From Bemisia tabaci (taxonomy: Eukaryota > Arthropoda > Insecta > Hemiptera > Aleyrodidae): a DNA stretch of 64,000 nt. Below the pieces are notes generated by a model that did no database searches, was not told the origin of the DNA, and saw only the letters and a list, made by a program, of their open reading frames with translations. The DNA lies in the NCBI RefSeq assembly GCF_918797505.1, contig NC_092793.1, positions 44,566,243 through 44,630,242 on the forward strand, read 5' to 3'. The first letter of the stretch is position 1; each line of letters starts with the position of its first letter. A program made the translations under genes and the position numbers. This document shows positions 23,487 to 33,198 of the stretch, one piece after another.

Positions 23487-24497
23487 TTTTTCTCAGTGGT
23501 TGGACATTTGATCACTAAGATGTATACATTTTGGAGACTCTGGAGGCGAAAATGATTTCGTCACAGAACCTTGTTGCCGGAGCGTGCCATCATTTGCACA
23601 TGAATAGATGTGTGGAGATGAAGCGATGATGGGGATCGATCATTTCTTCAAAAACGCATTTGACTGGGACGTCATCCCATCGGGTGGCGGAAAAAGACAA
23701 TCCATAGATCTCCTTCCGCGATTTGACTTGCTGAAGTAGCAAAAGTTCATCTTTACCTTTTAAGAAGATTATCAGTGGCGTAGGGGTCTAAAAACTGCTC
23801 AACGATATTATAGTTCGAGTTCCAGGTTGCAATGAGCCCACTCGTGTTTTTTTCTTATACTTTCATCGCGTATAAATTTCTCTGATGTTTTTGTTTTATT
23901 CTCTCTGATTGCATATTAGTAATCATATCCTCATTTCATTTCCTTTCCCTTTCCTTTTTTTTTGTAGCATCTTGGTCCATTTACAATTATTATTTTAAAA
24001 CAGCTTTCCCCTGGTACCTATATACAATTGACGCTTCAAACGGAATCAATTGTTTTAATGACATTTCCGGCTAAATCATGGGTTTTCCCAGGAAGGCAGC
24101 CTCTCGTCCCTCCCGGACTCTATTGTTGCCAGATAAGTTGCTTTTTTAGCACTTTTCCCAATTCAAATCCATGTAAAGTATTCACATTTATCGCACAATC
24201 TGGCAACCTCTCGAGTGAAATAGAAAAAGGTAGAATCGCTGAAAGTCTGAATCCTTCGAAGTTTATATGAATGATTTGCAGTTCAATGAAGTAAATATTG
24301 GGAAAGGCGAGCAACGGTTCCGTTGCTCGCAAACCATGCCAATTCTTTCCGGCCCGGTGGAGATCAGTCGATAAACAAAGTCTCCTCCTGACTTCTCAAA
24401 GTGTTTTGGTTACTCAATAAATACTTTATTATTCCTTTATTTCGCTGATCAAGTAAGCCGATATCACGTCGATATGCTTATCATGCCAACCTCTTTC
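23487..24497. other. Anonymous spacer
   Basis: Mixed-composition DNA. Small frames at 24028-24332 on both strands have no recognised motif. Confidence 0.4.
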
Positions 24498-24499
24498 TA

Positions 24500-24700
24500 G
24501 CGCGATGGCCATCAAAAGTTGTTTTTCTCTTGATAACTGGACTGTATGATTCGAAGAGATCAACACCTTCTACTTGGTTGAATCCTTGCGCCACCAATCT
24601 TGCTTTGTGCCTGGCGATTGATCCATCTTCTTTCTTCTTCGTTCTTAACACCCATCTACAACCTATAACTTTCTCGTTCTTTGGCCGCTCCGCGAGTATT
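24500..24700 (-). pseudogene. Ty1/copia reverse-transcriptase fragment
   Basis: The minus strand encodes about 65 residues containing KVIGCRWVLRTK, then DGSIARHKARLVAQGFNQ, then GVDLFESYSPVIK. This is the canonical start of copia-class reverse transcriptase (GCRWVF, ARYKARLVAKGF, D-F-E-TFSPV). It starts and stops without gag, integrase, the catalytic YVDD region or LTRs, so it is a small relic. It sits about 600 bp upstream of the esterase-type exon. Confidence 0.9.
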
Positions 24701-25307
24701 CACGTTTCGTTTTCAGCCTAATTAACTTCATGAAGGTGTGATCCCCATCAAAGTCGTGTTAGTGGTTGTTTCTGTATGGAGCTATACACGCTGCGCCCCC
24801 AAAGCAGATAGGCTCAGGGCTCTGGGACCCATAACACCCGACTCACCCCAGGTCCAATACATGGTGGAGGCGCCGGGTTAAAAGCGATTCCCGCAGTTCA
24901 GACCAGAGGGCGTCCCTACGAGGAAGAAATGAAAAGATTTTATCTTACTAGTACCTAGAGCAACAACTGTTTTCTTTGCTTGAGGACACTTCTCCTAAAA
25001 ACAACACAACATATTTTCTTAAATTCAGGATATTCTTTGCGCGCGGCGTATCCTAATATGAAACGTTTTCTCGCTCCAAGAGATCTGGAGTCTTGGTTTA
25101 AGGAAATGCTTTTTCGTGGACCAAAGGGACACCGTTGTCTCGTTTCAAGTAAATGTTTCTTGTCAACACTTCGTAAGTATCCAGTTTCCTTAGGTTAACG
25201 CGGTGCCGCGCCGCCTTGAATTTAAGAAACGTTTCTTTCAATGTAGTAATTAGTGCGTCAAAGGCAAATTAAGCAGCCGTTTTCTGACCGAAAATGCTTC
25301 TTTTCAG
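24701..25307. other. Spacer upstream of the esterase-type exon
   Basis: A 72-codon plus-strand frame at 24980-25198 could supply an upstream exon, but its sequence has no esterase signature and I could not confirm a splice join. Confidence 0.4.
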
Positions 25308-25400
25308 ACCAGACTATTTATTTCGGAGGCTGGTACAACAATTGCTGCGTTCTTGGGAGTCCCTTACGCTCAACCGCCGGTAGAGCATCTTAGATTTGCG
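25308..25400 (+). CDS. Internal exon of a carboxylesterase/cholinesterase-family gene
   Basis: A 31-codon block, open in phase 0 and bounded by a good acceptor (CTTCTTTTCAG, ending 25307) and donor (GTAAGA from 25401). The product includes AAFLGVPYAQPPVEHLRFA, matching the N-terminal signature of type-B carboxylesterases, cholinesterases and their inactive adhesion relatives (neuroligin, neurotactin), usually written FLGIPYA-PP-G-LRF. In that fold this strand-loop lies near the start of the alpha/beta-hydrolase domain, before the catalytic serine. Neither the next exon (expected to carry an SEDCLYLN-type motif) nor the catalytic GESAG exon was found nearby. A TIR element begins 480 bp downstream, so the following intron may be long or the gene may be a fragment. 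Enzyme versus adhesion protein cannot be decided from one exon. Confidence 0.8.
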
Positions 25401-26273
25401 GTAAGACGAATTTTTCAAGCTTTTCTTCACCTTCGTTTTTAACAGAATTTTGACTGGATACCTACCTAATAGTCGAATACTACCTACCTAGGTACTTAGT
25501 CAGTGTGGCATCTTTTTGCCGCTCTTAAATAAGGAATGCGAGAAGGCTCACTTATGAAGCTAAATATCCACTTAATTGTAATCTTCTTCTGACCTCGACC
25601 GAGATTTCTCGTGGAAACGTTAGGCATATTCTATTTTCACCACCCTCTGACCCTTCAGTTGTTTCCTTCTGGTTTCATTCCGGTAGCTCCTCTGAGGATG
25701 AGAGAAAAATCACCCCCAAAATAAATACCCCATGGAAAAAGTCATAGCTCTTTTATCATGATTTTATTTAGAACTATGTACACTTGCCCACGGTATTTGG
25801 TCATCAAATTCCCGAGCACTCTTCTCAAAATTTAAAATTTATTTACGTCAAGCAGCGTCATTAACCTTTGTTTAGATAAGTACAGTAGCCGCTCGATAAT
25901 TCAAGAAGGTCGATAATTCGAAGGCGACGCCGATCCCCTTGAAAAAATCGCGTCAATTCGAAAAATTCAGTGTAATTCTTACCACCTCGGTAATTCGAAT
26001 TTTTCGGTGGTAAAACGGCTTGTGGGAAGCTCTGTAATTCGAATTATCTGTGCCGGGCGCTCTATAATTCGTAGTCTCGAGGTGGTTGTTTTGATGTGCA
26101 TACATATGTCAATGCCTGACGGACAGAGAACTGAGGAATTTACGATTAAATCCTCTGATTATCTGATTCGAATTATAGACCATTCGGTTCCACCACTTCG
26201 AATTATAGAGCTAATTTGGACGCATTTCTGTCAAACGGAACTACTTAAGCGTCAATTTGAGTTCCCTTTGAGG

Positions 26274-26892
26274 AATGGGCCTGTTGCAATTTTTTGCTAG
26301 GGCAGAATGAAGAGTTGTTTCCTATAGATAATGCCTCAAAAATCACGATGAGCGCATCGGCAAAGTCTGAAATGCACTCATAAATTCACAATCTGCGTAA
26401 GAAATTTGCGTTATTTTGAGCTTCCCGCTTCAAAAACGATACTACTGCACAGGTGAACATTTTGTTAGAGGAGTCGCTCCATCGTCGGCAATATTCATCA
26501 TGGCCGACGCTTGCGCAGTTCCTCGCGTAATTCGAGGAGAGTTCAAGGTCAATTAAGGCGGGCGAGGAAAATATGAACGTAAACACGCCGATTGTTATCT
26601 GGTTTAATCCTGTTCAGGTGTTATCTCGTCCCATCACACGTGTTTTGGCGGACTGGCGTCGGCCATGATGAGTATTGCCGCCAATGGAACGACTCCTCTA
26701 ACAAAATATTCACCTGTGCCGTAGTATCGTTTTCGAAGCGAGAAGCTCAAAAAACCGCAAATTTCTTACGCAGATTGTGAAGTTATGGGTGCATTTCAGA
26801 CTATGCCGATACGCTCATCGTGATTTTTGAGGCATTATCTGTAAGAAACAACTCTTAGTTTTGCTCTAGCAAAAGTTTGCAACAGGCCCATT
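26274..26892. mobile_element. Nested foldback, ~280-bp arms
   Basis: AATGGGCCTGTTGCAA at the left is mirrored by TTGCAACAGGCCCATT at the right. The arms share long blocks such as GATAATGCCTCAAAAATCAC and the reverse of AACAAAATATTCACCTGTGC with about 90% identity. Near-identical short peptides are encoded on opposite strands (26386-26586 and 26592-26780), reflecting the arms and not genes. Confidence 0.75.
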
Positions 26893-26934
26893 TAGAGTGC
26901 CGGATAGCGCGTTCTGTCTAACGGAACTAAGCTA

Positions 26935-28301
26935 TGGTGCGCCGTCTGTGTCAATATTACTTTTTCTCTCAAAAAAAGTTTTTCTTCAAATAAAAGTTTT
27001 TTTTCCCCCCATAAAAGTTTTTTTTCCCGCTTAAAAGTTATTTTACCCCAAGAAGTTTCTTTTCCCGCATAAAAGTTTTTTTCCCCCGCACAAAAGTTTT
27101 TTTTTATAAGTTACCTACAACACTGTTGCCATATCGTTTCTGAAAACCCGAATTAATTCCAACCATAGATCGAATCGGTATCGATAGGCGATAGGTCGAC
27201 CGCAAGTTGTGTGAACATAACCTCAAAATCAAAATACATATTACATCTAGCATCTAACGGATAGCCACAAATATGGAACGTGATGTGTTCATTTACCTAA
27301 ACATTTTTATATTTGAGAATAAATAAAACCCGTAGATAGAAAAAAAAATACGTTTGAGAGAAATTAATTAGTGCGATGTATAAATAAAGTGGCGCGAGAA
27401 AATAATTACGGAATTCGAAAAGTTCTCTGCTGTTACAAAAGTTGAAGACCTACAGAATCTTCTGTCCTCTTCACTGCTTGCTACTATTGCTGGTATCGCA
27501 AATCGGAGAGCAAAGGATATTGCAGCAAAAGAAGAAATTTTGCAAGGTAGGTATTCTTGCCTTTAGAATAGGTACAAAGGTTCAGAAAGTGTATCAGGAA
27601 CACTGGTTTTATCAACTTCTAAGATAAAACCAGTGTTCCTGATACACTTTCTGAACCTTTGTACCTATTCTAAAGGCAAGAATACCTACCTTGCAAAATT
27701 TCTTCTTTTGCTGCAATATCCTTTGCTCTCCGATTTGCGATACCAGCAATAGTAGCAAGCAGTGAAGAGGACAGAAGATTCTGTAGGTCTTCAACTTTTG
27801 TAACAGCAGAGAACTTTTCGAATTCCGTAATTATTTTCTCGCGCCACTTTATTTATACATCGCACTAATTAATTTCTCTCAAACGTATTTTTTTTTCTAT
27901 CTACGGGTTTTATTTATTCTCAAATATAAAAATGTTTAGGTAAATGAACACATCACGTTCCATATTTGTGGCTATCCGTTAGATGCTAGATGTAATATGT
28001 ATTTTGATTTTGAGGTTATGTTCACACAACTTGCGGTCGACCTATCGCCTATCGATACCGATTCGATCTATGGTTGGAATTAATTCGGGTTTTCAGAAAC
28101 GATATGGCAACAGTGTTGTAGGTAACTTATAAAAAAAAACTTTTGTGCGGGGGAAAAAAACTTTTATGCGGGAAAAGAAACTTCTTGGGGTAAAATAACT
28201 TTTAAGCGGGAAAAAAAACTTTTATGGGGGGAAAAAAAACTTTTATTTGAAGAAAAACTTTTTTTGAGAGAAAAAGTAATATTGACACAGACGGCGCACC
28301 A
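26935..28301. mobile_element. 1367-bp near-perfect palindrome, TSD TA
   Basis: Two arms of exactly 679 bp (26935-27613 and 27623-28301) surround a 9-bp spacer, AACTTCTAA. The ends are TGGTGCGCCGTCTGTG and its complement, with TA on both sides (26933-26934, 28302-28303). A 57-residue peptide is encoded identically on both strands because of the symmetry. The outer part of each arm contains an AAAAGTTTTTTTCCC-type mini-repeat. No transposase. The equal arm lengths and distinct flanks point to a real foldback insertion. Confidence 0.85.
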
Positions 28302-28570
28302 TACTAAGCGCTATGGAATAGCATTGCGAGTACCTATTGGACGAAATGAGCCCGACGCTCGGTTCCGCCGCCAATCAAAGCCCCCCTCTACCTTCCTCCC
28401 CCTATGGCGCTTAGTTCCGTTTGACAGAAATACGTCCATTTGAAACTCTTTTTATTTCGAATTTTTTCGTAACCGCTCTCCATAATTCGAAACCTCGCCA
28501 ATTCGAAAACTCGTTATTTCGAAGAAAATCCCTGGTCCCCCCAACTTCGAATTATCGAGCGGCTACTGTA

Positions 28571-30361
28571 CATCGGATCCATCCATAGCGTCCGGCCGAC
28601 GTACAAATTAGAGGCTTCTAAGAAGTTCATCGATGCTCTTCCTGGTTCTCTCATTGGTCAGTAATGCAGCTCGGTAATCGATGAGTCTCTTTGAAGCCTC
28701 TAGTGTGTACTTGGGCTGGTAGTCCAGTCATTCTAGCCAACAAAAGGGCCTAACCTCGGACAAATTAGCACAAACTTCTCTTCTGTTTTGAAGCGCTCAA
28801 AAAAATGTCTAGAGCCCCCCAAAAGAGTTTACCATTAGCCCCCCTCGGGAACACAGTCAAAATTACTTATAACAAAATGGCGGCCGACTGAAATTGCGTA
28901 TAAATTGATCGTTGACTTCGTCAGCGTTTTCCCGATTTTGCGTGATTCTAGTGCATCCAGTGAAAAAAGCATTCTTGTCATTTTTTTTAGAGTATACAAT
29001 TCTGCTTACAAATATATTTTTAGCTCCCCGAGCTGCCGCCATTACACAGCCCAATCCCTCGCGTAAAGCGCTTCGCGGCGGCGGCTGTGCTCGCATCGTA
29101 ACTTCCCAATGTGAGATGTCCCATTCCGCAATATTTTTAAAAACCCTTAAATGTACAGATTTCGCCAAGCTCTGTCCTATTCGTTTATTTTTACGTGAGT
29201 GTATGCATAAATACGATGAAAATTGTCTTCACTTTGTATGCATGAAGTATCTGTTAGTTCCGTACCTACTGGCGGTCATATATCCATTTGCGCTCTTTGT
29301 AGAAAGCAGGGAGGAGGAGGTGGGTCAATTTCCCCTCCTATTATTTATTTTATATTACGTTAATTAATGTTTGCTCTCCGAAAATGATTTAAATAACTTC
29401 TCACGATTGATGGAATATTTGCTGTATTGATATGACCATTTGAGGAATGATGTTTTGCATAGAAACTCAACTTTCTGTAAATATTGCCATTTTTTACAAT
29501 TTTAAATAAAGCCGTGTCAAACCCAAAAACCATGGACATTTTTGAAACAAGGTACCCTATCTTATTGTGAATTTTATGTACTTTCGCGTGGTTACAGTGG
29601 TTTTTTGATCAAACACTTTTAAAATGCTTAAAAATTAGGAAATTGGCGCTGAAAACGGACTTTTTCAGAAAAGTGTCATTTTTGATCCCAGAAGAATTAT
29701 CCTACCGCCAAATATAATTACTTAAAAGGATGTTGAACCCCTCTTTTCTAGACCAAAATTTGACGTCCTTCTTACTTAGATCATTCATTTTAACTTTAAA
29801 GCTCATATTAAAGCGATGAAATCTCAAAAATAACTAAAAAGTTAAATTTCATAATTTTCTTTAAAACTTTTTTTAAACCAAAATTCAGTGCTAAGACCCC
29901 TTTAAAAGGTTTTACGGCAAACTTCAATAGCCCTACTTATATTAAAGGAAATTTCATGAACTCTTCATTTCGCACCTTGTTTTTTTTCTTAAACGCCGTT
30001 TAACCCGTAAAAAATAAGAAAAACAGCGGGAAAATTTTTTTCGGGCAAATTGCAATTGTTTTCAACATTGTCTCCGCATTTTCACGAGAGACGCCAAAAA
30101 TACAAATAAAGGTACATTTCTTACACAAAATTTTACCAGCTTTTCGATGATTACCATGGTTTGATGGAAAAAATTGTTTGCAGCCATGAAAAACCACACA
30201 AATCTGAGACAAAGCCTTGTTATTGAACAATTTGTAAATTTTTAACGTCTCAAAAATTGGCTCTCAAGTACACTTATATACCTTCAAAAATTTATACATT
30301 AACATTCTTTTAACTTTCATGTGGTGTTACATTGGTACCATAAAATTTACTTCAAACAAAA
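28571..30361. other. Anonymous spacer before BEL element 1
   Basis: A 151-codon plus-strand frame at 28912-29367 and smaller ones show no recognised domain. The DNA is AT-rich and not obviously repetitive within this window. It is the left flank of the retrotransposon insertion. Confidence 0.4.
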
Positions 30362-30366
30362 ATGAC

Positions 30367-31549
30367 TGTAAGGATTAAGCGGGTCAAAAAAATACCAGAG
30401 AAAATGAGTGTAGCCAAAAAGTGATACGTTTCCGAGGGACCAAAGAATATGGGATGACGGCTCAAAAATGGTGAAGAAACATGTGCTAGACCTAATGGGT
30501 TGGAGGTGATTGAACCGAGAGATCAAGAATGGAAGGATCGGAAAGAAAGAGAAAATGGAATAATATATGAGGTTTTCAAGTGAGAGGCTGTTTTTTATTG
30601 ATCAGAAGGATCCTGTCCTAGGTGATTTTATTTTTAACAGGCTCAAAGTGAGCCGGTTACTACCATGGGTAGGAGACCTGAAGGGCCACCAGGCACATAA
30701 TACGCCGGCTTCTGCTTTGCGCAGGAAAGTCAGAAGGACTTGAAATTTTGAATACTACTATGTGCTACTGCACTTACTTTTACTCCGGATTCATATGAAT
30801 CGGCTTCTCCGGTTGGAGGATTTGATACAAACGTGAATTTAGTTAGAGATGGCTTGAAATTTTTCCTGGGTGAATTTAGATAGGACTGCCAAAAGTGGAA
30901 TATTAAAGTTGATTTCGTGATGACCCTGAGAGATTAGCCGCTCCGATCGCTATGGATGAGTTGATTCAGCCTGCTCGCCAAATTCGCTCCTTGACCTTGC
31001 TCGAGGAACTTGATTCTTGACTTGGGTTCGGGTTTCCTTTCTGGCTGCTGCTTGAACTTGGTTGAGTCTTCGTTTCCTAGGTCTGGATTAGCTTGCTTCG
31101 CTGCTTGGCTGGATCTGGAGACTGGGTGTTGATCGGACGGCGCATCACTTAGAAGTGAGTTCAAGGAGCGCAGCGTCCCAGTATTTATACCGGTCGCGTG
31201 AGAGAGCGTTGCCGCGAGCTTGGCTGTGATTGGTCGACGCGAGCGCTGTGTGAGAAATTGGCGGGAGTACCGCTATGCGAGTTTGAACTTCGCGGGAGCA
31301 CCGCTAGGCGAGATTGAACTTGGCGGGCGCTGTGGAGACTAAGTTTTGGACGTTTTGAATTTCGCGCCCGCGCGCGGCTCGTGATTGGTGCGCTGCCTCG
31401 CGTTCATTCTGAGGCTGGGGCCAATGGAATTCAGCGGAGCTTTTTGCTCCCGGATTCATCACTGTGATTGGATTTCTAATGATTATTAATTTTGTTCGTC
31501 ACTGTGATTGGATTTCTAATGATTATTATTTTGTAGGTGAAACCGAACA
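30367..31549 (-). repeat. 3' LTR of BEL element 1
   Basis: In sense, runs from 31549 to 30367, starting TGTTCGG and ending TTACA. Near its sense start lies a ~41-bp tandem duplication (31458-31537, CACTGTGATTGGATTTCTAA in each unit) that may act as enhancer repeats. A TATAAATA box lies at 31182-31189 and an AATAAA poly(A) signal at 30594-30599. Confidence 0.97.
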
Positions 31550-31562
31550 TACTCCCCCCGTT
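31550..31562 (-). promoter_or_regulatory. Polypurine tract of element 1
   Basis: In sense, ACGGGGGGAGTA directly precedes the 3' LTR start TGTTCGG. This is the expected primer for plus-strand synthesis. Confidence 0.75.
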
Positions 31563-31578
31563 GAACGAGTGAACTCGT

Positions 31579-33192
31579 TCAAGAAGCTGGACTTATTTTC
31601 ATGTGGGTTCGCAATATACATACAGCGGGATCTCCGTATTGGTCGGTTTCGGGTAGTGGCAGGCGGCATAATTTTGACACGGGTCTGCGTAGGGTGCCGG
31701 TTTGAGTTTTTACGTCTACCACTCTTATAATTTTGTCAGGGCCTGGGAAGCAGTTTGTGACTTTGCCCATGCGCCAATGCAATGGTGCCAAATCTGGGTC
31801 TTGTATCAGAACTAGGTCCCCATTTTTTAGTTTTTGGGTTGATTTCAGCCATTTTGAGCGCTGACGTAATGTTAATGTACTCATTTTTCCAGATCTTCCA
31901 GAAGCATTGGCTGCGGCTTGTTGGATCACCTGCCAACGATCCAAATGGTTCAATTTTACATCCGTTAGATCATGCTCAGGGAGTGAGTTCATTGTGTCGC
32001 CTATGAGAAAATGAGCCGGGGTTAAGGCTCCAATTTCAGATGGGTCGGTAAAAATCGGGCAGAGAGGACGGGAGTTGAGGACGGCCTCGATTTTGTACAG
32101 TAGTGTTGTGAACTCTTCGAAAGTGAGAACTTGAGTCCCAACTACTCTTCTTATGTGGTGTTTTACCGACTTTATTCCGGCTTCCCATAGTCCTCCAAAA
32201 TTGGGACCTGACGGAGGAGAAAAATGCCAGTGAATTTCTTTCGTGGTTAAAAAGTTTGAAACTTCTTCTTTCGTGACATTGTCCTTTAAAAATTTATAAA
32301 TTTCCTTCAATTCATTATTGGGTCCGGTGAAATTGGTTCCATTATCGGAGAAGAGATTTTTGCATAATCCGCGCCGGGATACGAAGCGATCAAGAGCTGC
32401 GATGAAGGCCTCTGATGTTAGATCGCTAACACATTCAAGATGTAGAGCCTTTGTCGTCATGCAGACAAATAGTGCGAGGTATGCCTTATTGGTTTGGCGG
32501 GATTTTCTTAGATTGTTTTCCTTCATCGTAAAAGGTCCTCCGAAATCTAAGCCGGTGTTGAGGAAGGGCCTTGCTTCTTGGACCCGCCATTTTGGTAGGT
32601 CGCCCATCGGGGGCTGAAAGTTGGTTGGCTTTGTTTTGAAGCACGTGACACATTTTAGGATTTGAGCTCTGACTTTCTGACGGGCGTTGATGAGCCAGTA
32701 TTTAGTGTTTAGGCTCGCGAGTGTCAACTTAGGACCGCCATGCAGTGTTTCTTGGTGGCAAGAGTTGATTATCAGCTCAGAAAAGTGGCCATTTTTCGGC
32801 AGGAGGATAGGGTATTTTGATGCAAAATTCAGCTCTGAGTGGGTTAATCGCCCTCCTACTCTTAAGAATCCTTCCTTATCGATGAACGGTCTTAGTGATA
32901 TGAGGTTTGGAGGGGTTTCCTTGGAATTTTTCAATGCGTGAATTTCGGATTTAAAATTTGATTGTTGAGTATACTTGATCCAATAGTTCCGGGCTGCCTT
33001 GAACTCGTCCGGAGATAATGGTGACTTGAGCTTAGTGCGATTTTTCGGTCTGGCGTTGTGAATAAATCGAAAGATCCACGCTGTAACTCTAATTAAACGG
33101 GTCAATTTTGAGTGTGATTCCAACAGGTTCTGGTTCCATGTTTCCTTTCTAGTTTGAACAAGAACTACGGGTTCATCTACTATGTCTTTCAA
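31579..33192 (-). CDS. int: BEL/Pao integrase and C-terminal domain (537 codons)
   Basis: Inserts the cDNA into the host chromosome. It contains an HHCC zinc domain (H146, H151, C181, C184) and a DDE core with D216 in LNTGLDFGG, D283 in LFSDNGTNF and E337 in FGGLWEAGIK, then a C-terminal DUF5641-like region (LTPAHFLIG; WRMGKV; RRPVSKLCRLP). It is in the same frame as the upstream polyprotein, separated by a single TAA, so it would normally be released by the element's protease. The listed start is the first TTG after the stop, not a real initiator: no ATG start lies nearby. It ends 29 nt before the 3' LTR. Confidence 0.95.
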   Translation of the reverse strand: MKDIVDEPVVLVQTRKETWNQNLLESHSKLTRLIRVTAWIFRFIHNARPKNRTKLKSPLSPDEFKAARNYWIKYTQQSNFKSEIHALKNSKETPPNLISLRPFIDKEGFLRVGGRLTHSELNFASKYPILLPKNGHFSELIINSCHQETLHGGPKLTLASLNTKYWLINARQKVRAQILKCVTCFKTKPTNFQPPMGDLPKWRVQEARPFLNTGLDFGGPFTMKENNLRKSRQTNKAYLALFVCMTTKALHLECVSDLTSEAFIAALDRFVSRRGLCKNLFSDNGTNFTGPNNELKEIYKFLKDNVTKEEVSNFLTTKEIHWHFSPPSGPNFGGLWEAGIKSVKHHIRRVVGTQVLTFEEFTTLLYKIEAVLNSRPLCPIFTDPSEIGALTPAHFLIGDTMNSLPEHDLTDVKLNHLDRWQVIQQAAANASGRSGKMSTLTLRQRSKWLKSTQKLKNGDLVLIQDPDLAPLHWRMGKVTNCFPGPDKIIRVVDVKTQTGTLRRPVSKLCRLPLPETDQYGDPAVCILRTHMKISPAS

Positions 33193-33198
33193 TCCTTC

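Larger units (their letters stand above)
25883..28568. mobile_element. 2.7-kb pogo/Tc1-like TIR element, TSD TA
   Basis: CAGTAGCCGCTCGATAATTC at the left is mirrored by GAATTATCGAGCGGCTACTG at the right, with TA on each side (25881-25882 and 28569-28570). CAG ends with a TA duplication fit the pogo/Tigger branch of Tc1/mariner. The subterminal DNA repeats AATTCGAA-type motifs many times. No transposase is present. The interior carries two further inverted-repeat units (26274-26892 and 26935-28301), so it has probably grown by nested insertion. Confidence 0.82.

Noticed and set aside
26935..28301. Palindrome as a missed-adapter sequencing artefact
   Set aside because: An artefact would keep mirroring into the flanks; here both flanks are different and carry TA at the edge. 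Still worth a read-level check.
30934..31164. 76-codon frame in the LTR, repeated identically at 37495-37725
   Set aside because: It opens at a TTG just downstream of the LTR TATA box, and its identity between LTRs simply reflects LTR identity. No known LTR protein.
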